Of a stretch of 64,000 bases of DNA, positions 42,884-51,152 are shown piece after piece. The stretch lies in assembly GCF_002434265.1 (NCBI RefSeq), contig NZ_DJJS01000008.1:186001-250000 (forward strand). Reading direction: 5' to 3'. Source of the DNA: Pseudomonas sp. UBA6562. Lineage in GTDB: Bacteria > Pseudomonadota > Gammaproteobacteria > Pseudomonadales > Pseudomonadaceae. The notes beneath the pieces are model-generated. The model worked only from the letters and a program-made list of their open reading frames with translations. It had not been told where the DNA came from and made no database searches. The position numbers and the translations under genes were made by a program. Each line of letters starts with the position of its first letter. The stretch's first letter is position 1.

Positions 42884-43141
42884 ATGGACGTTGTACATGC
42901 TGTTACGCCAGGAGCACTGGACGAGGCATTGATCGCCTTCGCCCGCTTCAAGATCGGCGAGATCCGCCTGTTCGATCTGGAGCGTGCGATGAGTTTCGAG
43001 GTGGGGCAGGCGCTGGCCGAAAGCGGCTGGGTCAGGTTCTCGATCGCCAAAATGGCTTCGGGCCGTTACCGCATCAGCGACGAGGGCGAGAATGCCCTCA
43101 CCGAAGCAGGCCGCCAGCGGCTCGAGAAGCTGCGCAGCTGA
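42884..43141 (+). CDS. Small hypothetical protein, 85 aa
   Basis: I do not recognise this protein. The ATG at 42884 has GGGAGGT at ideal spacing, which supports a real gene. The C-terminal part (FSIAKMASGRYRISDEGENALTEAGRQRLEKL) reads like the wing and last helix of a winged-helix domain, so a small DNA-binding protein is possible. It is divergent from the PepSY/BqsRS-like operon across about 300 bp and shares that control region. Confidence 0.6.
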   Translation: MDVVHAVTPGALDEALIAFARFKIGEIRLFDLERAMSFEVGQALAESGWVRFSIAKMASGRYRISDEGENALTEAGRQRLEKLRS

Positions 43142-43410
43142 TACCGCCTTGCTGGCGCCGGTCCATGCGCTGCATTGGCTGGCGCCCAGCTTTCGATCTA
43201 TGGCGAGGAAGGCTCGACCGCGCTCGTCGCAGACTGCGCAGGCCCGAGGGGCAAAACAGGGTAAGATGCACACATATTCGCTTGCCTGGCATCCTGGCAC
43301 ATCCTGCGTAAGATCGACGCATCGTCATGCCAGTGCAAGTGATCGGCATCGCCGCCCTTGGCAACGCGGCGGCGCCTCAGTCTTTCTTTCGCAGCTATAC
43401 AGGTCCACCC

Positions 43411-43767
43411 GTGGAAATCTTCAAAGAATTCACTTTCGAATCGGCTCACCGCCTACCCAATGTTCCTGCCGGCCACAAATGCGGCCGCCTGCACGGTCAT
43501 TCGTTCAAGGTTGCCCTGCACCTGACCGGCCCGCTCGACCCGCATACCGGCTGGATTCGCGACTTCAGCGAGATCAAGGCTGTGTTCAAGCCGATCTATG
43601 AACAGCTCGACCACAACTACCTCAACGACATCCCCGGCCTGGAAAACCCTACCAGCGAAGTGATCGCGCAGTGGATCTGGAACCAGGTCAAGCCGTTGCT
43701 GCCGGAATTGTCCAAGGTGCGGATTCATGAAACCTGCACCAGCGGGTGCGAATACACGGGCGACTGA
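43411..43767 (+). CDS. queD: 6-carboxytetrahydropterin synthase
   Basis: A 118-residue enzyme of the PTPS family that makes 6-carboxytetrahydropterin from dihydroneopterin triphosphate in queuosine synthesis. The zinc and catalytic blocks are visible: FESAHRL, HKCGRLHGHSF (catalytic Cys and zinc His residues), LDHNYLND and the C-terminal RIHETCTSGCEY. A GTG at 43411 with AGGT upstream gives MEIFKEF, matching the family start and length; the longer frame from 43327 is not supported. Confidence 0.9.
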   Translation: MEIFKEFTFESAHRLPNVPAGHKCGRLHGHSFKVALHLTGPLDPHTGWIRDFSEIKAVFKPIYEQLDHNYLNDIPGLENPTSEVIAQWIWNQVKPLLPELSKVRIHETCTSGCEYTGD

Positions 43768-43820
43768 CACGACTTCAGAATAAGTCCCGGCAGCGTTGAC
43801 GGCCGGCCGGGAAGGCTGCA

Positions 43821-44426
43821 TCAAGGCTTGGCTACGCCCATTTTGACAACTTCCAGCGCTAGCCAGCCTTCCTCACCCTCGTTCTCGTTTAGATAGGGAA
43901 AATCATTCTCTCTCAGGCGTTTTATTTTCTTATTGTGCACGCTGGAGAATACGAGTCCGGCCCACCTACCGCCTTCGGCCAGCCCTTGCGTAGGCAGCCC
44001 TTCACAGCGCCAAAGCATGGTGCCATTTGCCAAGGCATCGTGGCCGGGCTCATCTGGAGTGGGGTAAACGCCTAGGTAGCCGTTTGTGCTGATGTCCAGA
44101 CGATGGTTGGCGAAGGTCCATTGGCGGTGCTTGATCGTGCCAGCCGCGCGAATCTCATAATCGTGCTCACCTTCGGTGTCATAACATCCAAACCAGAACG
44201 GGTGCACGAACTTACGCCCTGTGTAATACCTTTTGGGTTCAGGAGCGGTCACGTTGTCCTGGTCCGCGTGCAACCAGCCATTAAGTCCCGAAGGGGACGG
44301 TTGACGCACGGTCACGCCAATAGGTTGGAATCGGGTCTGATCGAACGTTTCTACCGGAGTATTTTGATTGCTCCAATACAAACGGGCTAGAAAACTTTTC
44401 TCGGGACTGAACGTATAAAGGCTCAT
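43821..44426 (-). CDS. Hypothetical protein, paralogue of the neighbouring gene
   Basis: A 201-residue protein of unknown function. It shares a pattern with the next gene on the same strand: MSxYxFxP...SFxAR at the start, FWFGxYxxxxxxxYEIR in the middle, LDISxxGYLGxYPT, and YLNxxxGxxGxLAxxVV at the end. No signal peptide or membrane segment; rich in aromatic residues and likely all-beta. Codon use is clearly less GC-rich than in the flanking core genes, a sign of acquisition. It is convergent with queD. Confidence 0.7.
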   Translation of the reverse strand: MSLYTFSPEKSFLARLYWSNQNTPVETFDQTRFQPIGVTVRQPSPSGLNGWLHADQDNVTAPEPKRYYTGRKFVHPFWFGCYDTEGEHDYEIRAAGTIKHRQWTFANHRLDISTNGYLGVYPTPDEPGHDALANGTMLWRCEGLPTQGLAEGGRWAGLVFSSVHNKKIKRLRENDFPYLNENEGEEGWLALEVVKMGVAKP

Positions 44427-44541
44427 GTCTGTTCTCCTTCATGTGGAATGGGCAAAGGCAAAACTAGACAGATGCGCGCGGCCACATCAGCAGGAAACGC
44501 GCCGGGTGTCTGCGTAGGCCTTAGCCACTCAACAGAAGCTA

Positions 44542-44568
44542 CATTGCCCACCAAGGCGGCGGGCAATG
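44542..44568. terminator. Hairpin between the paralogous genes
   Basis: CATTGCCC (44542-44549) and GGGCAATG (44561-44568) form an 8-bp stem in the 236-bp spacer between the two paralogues. No U tract is present. The rest of the spacer shows no gene. Confidence 0.4.
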
Positions 44569-44662
44569 CACAAGGTCGACACTCGCCTGCGCCCCACTTT
44601 GCGATCGCCCTGCGATTCTCCGAATGACGCCCATGCCCTACGTACGATGGAGAGCGAAGGCA

Positions 44663-45469
44663 CTAGCGCCCCTGCGGGCCTAACGCCCTATCAACATTGC
44701 CGGAAAGCGCAGGATGCGGCGGTACGGTCGCATTGACCACCTGAATGGCCAGGCGCCCCCGCTGGCCCCGGGTACCGTTAAGGTAAGCCCTGCCGCTCTC
44801 GATCAGGCGGCGCGTCACTCGCCCGGTCGGGCCGAACAGTTCGAGCCCTGTGCGAATGTCGCCGTTCTGCAAATCGTTCGGGTCGAATCCTTCCAGCGTC
44901 CAGAGCGGCGTGACCTTGCCCTTGCGGTAGCGAAACAGCAGCCCCTCGCTGTCGACGTTGACATCGCCCCCTGGCACATTGATGTGTAGCGAAGGCGCAG
45001 GATCCAGCATTCCCAACTCCACCCTTGGAGGCACTTGCAAGGGCGATTTCCCGGCAGGCGTGTCGGTTGGGTACATGCCTAGATAACCGCCGCGGCTGAT
45101 ATCCAGCACATACTCCAATTGCGGCCAGCGATGGACGTTAATGCCCGCATAGGCGGGGCGTATCTCATAGGCATACAGCTCGCCGATTCGATACGTACCG
45201 AACCAGAAGTACTCGCAATAGATGCGTTGGCGGGGCCCGAAAAGCGGCAGGTTGTCATGCAGAAAGGACTGGATTTCCTCGGGACGGTAGTCACGGCCCG
45301 ACATCAACCAACCGTCGTCGCCGTTCCAGTCGTTGAATTCGACCCAGATCGGTTTGACCAACTCGCCCCGCGACGCTAGCAATTGGCCTGGACTGATCGA
45401 TTCTTCACTGAATTGCCAGAAGCACCTCGCATTGAAGGATAACAGGGGCTGGAAAACGTATTCACTCAT
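44663..45469 (-). CDS. Hypothetical protein, longer paralogue
   Basis: A 268-residue protein starting at the ATG at 45469 (MSEYVFQPLLSFNARCFW). It shares the FWFGTYRIGELYAYEIRP, LDISRGGYLGMYPTDTP and YLNGTRGQRGRLAIQVVN blocks with the preceding-coordinate gene and has an insert of about 55 residues in the middle (including LHINVPGGDVNVDSEGLLFRYRKG). No known domain or catalytic motif was recognised and no export signal is seen. The two are probably duplicates that diverged in length. Confidence 0.7.
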   Translation of the reverse strand: MSEYVFQPLLSFNARCFWQFSEESISPGQLLASRGELVKPIWVEFNDWNGDDGWLMSGRDYRPEEIQSFLHDNLPLFGPRQRIYCEYFWFGTYRIGELYAYEIRPAYAGINVHRWPQLEYVLDISRGGYLGMYPTDTPAGKSPLQVPPRVELGMLDPAPSLHINVPGGDVNVDSEGLLFRYRKGKVTPLWTLEGFDPNDLQNGDIRTGLELFGPTGRVTRRLIESGRAYLNGTRGQRGRLAIQVVNATVPPHPALSGNVDRALGPQGR

Positions 45470-45544
45470 GGACGCACACCGCTGGTTGGTCAGAAAGCGG
45501 CGACTGTAGGGCGGCATTTTCAGGTTGAGCAGCGGGAACGGGTT

Positions 45545-46012
45545 CTAACGCAATGCGTCGTCCAGAAAGGCCGGTGCGATGTAGCGCTGGTAATGAGCTT
45601 CGGACAACAGGAAGAATTCGCGGTCGATGGCGTCGCGCAGCTCGGGCAGTTCCCAGTCGCGAAATTCCGGCAGCAAGGCGATGCCATAGGCCTCTAGATC
45701 GCGAATCATGCGGGCACCACGGGCGATCAGCTGATAGGCCCAGCAGTATTCGGACTGCCGCGCGAGAAACCGGATTGAGCGCTGCTCCAGCTGATGGCGC
45801 AGTCGTTCCTTATCGAACACCTCCAACTTGGCCATCATCACCTGCCCGAGCAGTTGCTCCAGGCGCAGCCAGACCGCGCGCTTGGCCTCCTCGTCGTAGC
45901 CGTTCCAGTGGATCACCTCGTGGTGGAAACGCTTGCAACCACGGCACACCAGATCGCCATACACGGTGGAGCACAGGCCGACACAGGGGGTTTTGATGGA
46001 CTTGCTGGACAT
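45545..46012 (-). CDS. DUF1289 domain protein
   Basis: A 155-residue protein with the DUF1289 Cys cluster at the N-terminus: TPCVGLCSTVYGDLVCRGCKRFHHEVIHW, four cysteines likely to hold a metal or iron-sulfur cluster. The remaining 110 residues are helical. The ATG at 46012 (MSSKSIKTP) is chosen. The cellular function is unknown. It is divergent from acnB. Confidence 0.82.
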   Translation of the reverse strand: MSSKSIKTPCVGLCSTVYGDLVCRGCKRFHHEVIHWNGYDEEAKRAVWLRLEQLLGQVMMAKLEVFDKERLRHQLEQRSIRFLARQSEYCWAYQLIARGARMIRDLEAYGIALLPEFRDWELPELRDAIDREFFLLSEAHYQRYIAPAFLDDALR

Positions 46013-46099
46013 GGGAAAACGACAGCTGGGCGGTGGCACACGGCGCCATGTTAGCCCTTTGTCTAACCAGGGTCACCCGTTAAAGTCCTGCGAGGCGCC

Positions 46100-46128
46100 T
46101 TACCATCGCAGCGTTTTTCCCGTAGAAT
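46100..46128 (+). promoter_or_regulatory. Likely sigma-70 promoter of acnB
   Basis: TTACCA (46100-46105) and TAGAAT (46123-46128) are exactly 17 bp apart. The expected start near 46135 gives a leader of about 278 nt that contains the nested inverted repeats. Confidence 0.6.
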
Positions 46129-46162
46129 CATTCGGCCTTTTCCAAGGCAACCATGTCCGTTG

Positions 46163-46293
46163 GAAGCTGTTTTCAAAGCGTCACGAGCACAGTCATCCGG
46201 TAGAACGGCGTTGGCCCGGCACATGCCCCGCATGCACGGCCAACCCCTCATCAGCCTTCCGTTCTACAGGCGTAAAACTTTGAAAACAGCTTC
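46163..46293 (+). ncRNA. Structured 5' leader of acnB: nested inverted repeats
   Basis: Four nested perfect repeats are seen: 16 bp (46163-46178 with 46278-46293), 9 bp GTAGAACGG/CCGTTCTAC (46200-46208 with 46259-46267), 7 bp GTTGGCC/GGCCAAC within that, and an apical CATGC-CCC-GCATG. Together they fold into one hairpin of about 131 nt, inside the transcribed leader. No U tract follows, so it is not a simple terminator. It is listed as a candidate cis-acting RNA. Confidence 0.5.
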
Positions 46294-46412
46294 TGCAAGG
46301 ATTTCCGGCACCCTGGTTTGACGGCCCACAACGCCGTCTCTGCGCAGCCTTGCCGGAAGCCTGGATAAGCGTCCCGGACTCCCTTTTGGGACCACTGATG
46401 AGGGTAATAACT

Positions 46413-49022
46413 GTGCTTGAAGCCTACCGCAAACACATCGAAGAGCGTGCCGCCCTGGGTATCGTGCCCCAGCCGCTGAACGCCGAACAAACCGCAGGCC
46501 TGGTCGAGCTGCTGAAGAATCCCCCCGCCGGCGAAGAAGCCTTTCTCCTCGAACTGATCACCGACCGCGTACCGCCAGGCGTCGACGAAGCCGCGTACGT
46601 CAAGGCCGGCTTCCTCTCGGCCGTGGCCAAGGGCGACGTGCAGTCGCCGCTGATCGACCGCAAGCGCGCCACCGAACTGCTCGGCACCATGCAAGGCGGC
46701 TACAACATCGCGACCCTGGTCGAGCTGCTGGACGACGCCACCCTCGGCGCCGTCGCGGCCGAACAGCTCAAGCACACCCTGCTGATGTTCGACGCCTTCC
46801 ACGACGTGGCGGAAAAAGCCAAGGCCGGCAACGCCAACGCCAAGGCCGTGCTGGAATCCTGGGCCGCCGGTGAGTGGTTCACCAAACGTCCGGCCATCGC
46901 CGACAAATACACCCTGACCGTGTTCAAGGTGCCTGGCGAAACCAACACCGACGACCTCTCCCCCGCGCCCGACGCCTGGTCGCGCCCGGACATCCCGCTG
47001 CACGCCCTGGCCATGCTGAAGATGGCCCGCGACGGCATCGAGCCCGAGCAACCCGGCTCGGTCGGCCCGCTCAAGCAAATCGCCGACATGCGCGCCAAGG
47101 GCTTCCCGGTCGCCTATGTTGGTGACGTGGTCGGCACCGGCTCCTCGCGTAAATCGGCCACCAACTCGGTGCTGTGGTTCTTCGGCGACGACATCCCCAA
47201 CGTGCCGAACAAGCGCGCCGGTGGCTTCTGCTTCGGCACCAAGATCGCCCCGATCTTCTACAACACCATGGAAGACGCCGGCGCCCTGCCGATCGAGTTC
47301 GACTGCACCGACCTGAACATGGGCGACGTCATCGACGTGTACCCCTACAAGGGCGAAGTGCGCCGCCACGGCAGCGACGAGCTGGTCACCACCTTCGCAC
47401 TGAAAACCGAAGTGCTGCTCGACGAAGTCCGTGCCGGTGGCCGGATTCCGTTGATCGTCGGCCGCGGCCTGACCGACAAGGCCCGTGCCGAGCTGAACCT
47501 GGGCGCCACCGACCTGTTCAAGCTGCCCGAAGCGCCGGTCGACACCGGCAAAGGCTACACCCTGGCGCAGAAGATGGTCGGTCGCGCCTGCGGCCTGCCG
47601 GAAGGCGAAGGGGTGCGTCCTGGCACCTACTGCGAACCGAAGATGACCACCGTCGGCTCCCAGGACACCACCGGCCCGATGACCCGCGACGAGCTCAAAG
47701 ACCTCGCCTGCCTGGGCTTCTCCGCCGACCTGGTGATGCAGTCGTTCTGCCACACTGCGGCCTATCCGAAGCCGATCGACGTCACCACCCACCACACCCT
47801 GCCCGACTTCATCCGCACCCGTGGCGGCGTGTCGCTGCGTCCAGGCGACGGCATCATCCACAGCTGGCTGAACCGCATGCTGATGCCCGACACCGTGGGC
47901 ACCGGCGGCGATTCGCACACCCGCTTCCCGATCGGCATCTCGTTCCCGGCCGGTTCCGGCCTGGTGGCCTTCGCCGCCGCGACTGGCGTGATGCCGCTGG
48001 ACATGCCCGAGTCGATCCTGGTCCGCTTCAAGGGCAAGCTGCAGCCTGGCATCACCCTGCGCGACCTGGTGCACGCCATTCCCTACTACGCGATCCAGAA
48101 CGGCCTGCTGACCGTCGAGAAGAAAGGCAAGAAGAACGCCTTCTCCGGCCGCATCCTCGAGATCGAAGGCCTGGACGAGCTGACCGTCGAGCAAGCCTTC
48201 GAGCTGTCCGACGCCTCGGCAGAACGCTCGGCGGCCGGCTGCACCATCAAGCTGCCGGAAAAGGCCATCGCCGAGTACCTGCGCTCCAACATCACATTGC
48301 TGCGCTGGATGATCGGCGAAGGCTATGGCGACCCACGCACCCTGGAGCGCCGCGCGCAAGCCATGGAAGCCTGGCTGGCCAACCCTGAGCTGCTGTCGGC
48401 CGACGCCGATGCCGAGTACGCCGAAATCATCGAAATCGACCTGGCCGACGTCAAGGAGCCCGTGCTCTGCGCGCCGAACGACCCGGACGACGCCCGTCTG
48501 CTGTCCAGCGTGCAAGGCGAGAAGATCGACGAAGTGTTCATCGGCTCGTGCATGACCAACATCGGTCACTTCCGCGCCGCCGGCAAGCTGCTGGACAAGG
48601 TCAAGGGCGGTATCCCCACTCGCCTGTGGCTGGCCCCGCCAACCAAGATGGATGCTCACCAGCTGACCGAAGAAGGCTACTACGGCATCTTCGGCAGAGC
48701 CGGTGCGCGTCTGGAAATGCCAGGCTGCTCGCTGTGCATGGGTAACCAGGCGCGCGTGCAGACCGGCTCCACCGTGGTCTCGACCTCGACCCGCAACTTC
48801 CCCAACCGCCTGGGCGACGCCACCAACGTCTACCTGGCTTCGGCGGAACTGGCGGCCGTGGCCTCGATCATCGGCAAGCTGCCGACCGTCGAAGAGTACA
48901 TGCAGTACGCTCAGAGCATCGACAGCATGGCGGCCGACGTCTACCGCTACCTGAGCTTCGACCAGATCGCGGAATTCCGCGACGCGGCAGAAGCGGCGAA
49001 GATCCCGGTAGTCCAGGCGTAA
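46413..49022 (+). CDS. acnB: Aconitate hydratase B
   Basis: AcnB is the main TCA-cycle aconitase, interconverting citrate and isocitrate with a [4Fe-4S] cluster; the apo form can bind mRNA in E. coli. A GTG at 46413 has GAGGGT at good spacing and gives the pseudomonad start (LEAYRKHIEERAA) and length of 869 residues; the ATG at 46398 is an alternative. The N-terminal HEAT-like domain, the SRKSATNSVLWFFG swivel region and cluster cysteines in GSCMTNIGHFRAAGK and MPGCSLCMGNQARV are visible. A strong terminator follows. Confidence 0.96.
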   Translation: MLEAYRKHIEERAALGIVPQPLNAEQTAGLVELLKNPPAGEEAFLLELITDRVPPGVDEAAYVKAGFLSAVAKGDVQSPLIDRKRATELLGTMQGGYNIATLVELLDDATLGAVAAEQLKHTLLMFDAFHDVAEKAKAGNANAKAVLESWAAGEWFTKRPAIADKYTLTVFKVPGETNTDDLSPAPDAWSRPDIPLHALAMLKMARDGIEPEQPGSVGPLKQIADMRAKGFPVAYVGDVVGTGSSRKSATNSVLWFFGDDIPNVPNKRAGGFCFGTKIAPIFYNTMEDAGALPIEFDCTDLNMGDVIDVYPYKGEVRRHGSDELVTTFALKTEVLLDEVRAGGRIPLIVGRGLTDKARAELNLGATDLFKLPEAPVDTGKGYTLAQKMVGRACGLPEGEGVRPGTYCEPKMTTVGSQDTTGPMTRDELKDLACLGFSADLVMQSFCHTAAYPKPIDVTTHHTLPDFIRTRGGVSLRPGDGIIHSWLNRMLMPDTVGTGGDSHTRFPIGISFPAGSGLVAFAAATGVMPLDMPESILVRFKGKLQPGITLRDLVHAIPYYAIQNGLLTVEKKGKKNAFSGRILEIEGLDELTVEQAFELSDASAERSAAGCTIKLPEKAIAEYLRSNITLLRWMIGEGYGDPRTLERRAQAMEAWLANPELLSADADAEYAEIIEIDLADVKEPVLCAPNDPDDARLLSSVQGEKIDEVFIGSCMTNIGHFRAAGKLLDKVKGGIPTRLWLAPPTKMDAHQLTEEGYYGIFGRAGARLEMPGCSLCMGNQARVQTGSTVVSTSTRNFPNRLGDATNVYLASAELAAVASIIGKLPTVEEYMQYAQSIDSMAADVYRYLSFDQIAEFRDAAEAAKIPVVQA

Positions 49023-49046
49023 GCCAAAGGTTGTAAAGCGGTATAA

Positions 49047-49077
49047 AAAAGCCCCGGCAGCGATGCCGGGGCTTTTG
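49047..49077. terminator. Bidirectional intrinsic terminator between acnB and lolE
   Basis: AAAAGCCCCGGCA pairs with TGCCGGGGCTTTT around a 4-nt loop. T tracts follow on both strands, so it can end transcription of acnB and of the convergent lol operon. Confidence 0.92.
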
Positions 49078-49150
49078 CGTTTCTGGATATCGGGCCCTTA
49101 GGCCGGCGCGTAGGCGCTAGCGAAGGAAGGCCCTACAACCACCCTGGGAA

Positions 49151-50395
49151 TCACTCGTAACGCAAGGCCATGGCAGGCTCGACCTGGGACGCGCGGTAGG
49201 CCGGGTACAAGGTCGCCAGGAAGCTCATCACCAACCCTGCCGTGCAGATCAACCCCACATCGCCCCATTGCAGCTCCGAAGGCAGGCTGCTGATGAAGTA
49301 CACGTCCGAGGTGAAGATGTGCTGGCCGCTGACGCGCTCCAGCCAGCCGACGATCTGGCTGACGTTGAGCGCGGCGACCACGCCCAGCGCGCCGCCGATC
49401 AGGGTGCCGACGATGCCGATCAGCGAACCCTGGACCATGAAGGTGCCCATGATCTGCGCGGGGGTGGCGCCGATGGTGCGCAGGATGGCGATGTCCGCGC
49501 CTTTGTCGTTCACCACCATGATCAAGGTGGCGATGATATTGAACGCCGCCACGGCGATGATCATCATCAGCAGCAGACCGATCATGGTCTTTTCCATCTT
49601 CATCGCGCTGAACAGACTGCCCTGGGTGTGCGACCAGTCATCGGCACGGTAGGCGGCGCCCAGTTCTCCCGCAATGGCTTTGGATACCTGCGGCGCGGCG
49701 TAGAGGTCGTGCAGCTTGAGCCGTACGCCTTGCACGCTGCCCTCGGGCCAGTGCTGCATTTCGGCGGCGTCGGCGACGTTGATGTAGGCCTGCGCCCCGT
49801 CCAGCTCGGCGCCGACCTTGAAGATGCCGACCACGGTCAGGCGCTGCATGCGCGGGGTGATGCCACCGGGCGCCTTGCTGATCTCGGGCACGATGAGGGT
49901 GAGTTTGTCGCCGGTATTGAGGCGGAAACGCCGCGCCGTGAGCTCGCCGATGACCACGCCGAACTCGCCGGGCACCAGGTCCTGCAAGCGGCCCTGGACG
50001 ATGTGCTGGCCGACGATGGACACCTTGCCCTCTTCGGCCGGCTCGATGCCGCTGATCTGGATCGGCTGCATGGCACCCTTGTACGAGAGCATGCCTTCCA
50101 TGTCGGTGATCGGTGCTGCCGCCATCACCGCCGGGTTGCGCAGGACGGTGTCGGCCAGGGTACGCCAGTTCTGCACCGGCTCGACGCCCAGCAGGCTGGC
50201 GTGGGGCACCAGACCGAGGATGCGCGAGCTCATCTCGCGTTGGAAGCCGTTCATCACCGACAGCACCACGATCATGGCCAGCACGCCCAGCGAGAGGCCG
50301 ATCATCGAGGTCATGGAAATGAACGAAATGAAATGGTTGCGCCGTTTGGCGCGGGTGTAGCGTGCGCCGATGAACAAGGGCAAGGGTCTGAACAT
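49151..50395 (-). CDS. lolE: Lipoprotein-releasing ABC transporter permease LolE
   Basis: A 414-residue inner-membrane subunit of LolCDE, which extracts lipoproteins for transfer to LolA. The N-terminus (LFIGARYTRAKRRNHFISFISMTSMIGLSLGVLAMIVVLSVMNGF) holds TM1; a large periplasmic domain follows, then three C-terminal membrane segments. It is a paralogue of the first gene of the operon; the assignment of LolC to the first and LolE to the last gene follows the E. coli order. The start is the ATG at 50395. Confidence 0.88.
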   Translation of the reverse strand: MFRPLPLFIGARYTRAKRRNHFISFISMTSMIGLSLGVLAMIVVLSVMNGFQREMSSRILGLVPHASLLGVEPVQNWRTLADTVLRNPAVMAAAPITDMEGMLSYKGAMQPIQISGIEPAEEGKVSIVGQHIVQGRLQDLVPGEFGVVIGELTARRFRLNTGDKLTLIVPEISKAPGGITPRMQRLTVVGIFKVGAELDGAQAYINVADAAEMQHWPEGSVQGVRLKLHDLYAAPQVSKAIAGELGAAYRADDWSHTQGSLFSAMKMEKTMIGLLLMMIIAVAAFNIIATLIMVVNDKGADIAILRTIGATPAQIMGTFMVQGSLIGIVGTLIGGALGVVAALNVSQIVGWLERVSGQHIFTSDVYFISSLPSELQWGDVGLICTAGLVMSFLATLYPAYRASQVEPAMALRYE

Positions 50396-50453
50396 GGACG
50401 GGAATACCCAGTGGAAAAGTGAATGAGGGGCCGCACGCGGCCCCATACAAGAC

Positions 50454-51152
50454 CTAGATCGGCACCAGGTGACCGTCTTCCAGGCGCAGCACACGGTCCA
50501 TCTGACGTGCCAGGTTGAGGTCGTGGGTCACCACCAGGAAGGCGGTGCGCGACGAGGCAGACAACTCGCGCATCAATTCCTGGATGCCCTGGGCGGTGTG
50601 ATGGTCGAGGTTGCCGGTCGGCTCGTCGAGCATCACCAGCCCCGGCTGGTTGACCAGCGCCCGGGCGATGGCCACCCGCTGGCGCTCGCCACCGGACAGC
50701 TCGGCTGGCTTGTGGCTCAGGCGATGCCCAAGGCCCACGCGCTTGAGCAGCGCCGTGGCACGCTCGCGCGCCTCGGGAATCGGCGTGCGGCCGATCAGCA
50801 GCGGCATGCACACGTTCTCCAGCGCAGTGAACTCGGCCAGCAGGTGGTGGAACTGGTATACGAAGCCCAATGCCCGGTTACGCAGCAGGCCACGGGCGCG
50901 CTCGCCAAGGGCCGAAAGCTCTTCGCCCGCCAGCCAGACGCTGCCCTGGCTCGGGGTGTCGAGACCGCCGAGCAGGTTGAGCAAGGTGCTTTTGCCCGAG
51001 CCCGAACTGCCGACGATGGCGACGCGCTCGCCCGGCAGCAGTTCGAGCTGCAGGTTGGCCAGCACCTGCACCGACTCAGGGCCTTCCTCGTAGGACTTGC
51101 CCAGGTTGCGGCAACTCAATACGGCTTTATCACTCATGCGCGACTCACTCAT
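50454..51152 (-). CDS. lolD: Lipoprotein-releasing ABC transporter ATPase
   Basis: The 232-residue ATPase of LolCDE: Walker A GSSGSGKSTLLN, signature LSGGERQRVAIARAL, Walker B LVMLDEPTGNLD and H-loop VVTHD. The ATG at 51152 overlaps the lolC stop by 8 bp; an internal ATG at 51137 is also possible. Both place it in a tight lolC-lolD-lolE operon. Confidence 0.95.
   Translation of the reverse strand: MSESRMSDKAVLSCRNLGKSYEEGPESVQVLANLQLELLPGERVAIVGSSGSGKSTLLNLLGGLDTPSQGSVWLAGEELSALGERARGLLRNRALGFVYQFHHLLAEFTALENVCMPLLIGRTPIPEARERATALLKRVGLGHRLSHKPAELSGGERQRVAIARALVNQPGLVMLDEPTGNLDHHTAQGIQELMRELSASSRTAFLVVTHDLNLARQMDRVLRLEDGHLVPI

Noticed and set aside
46163..46293. acnB leader element as a miniature transposable element
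   Set aside because: No target-site duplication flanks the 16-bp termini, and the repeats are nested throughout rather than only terminal; a structured leader fits better, though copies elsewhere in the genome were not checked.
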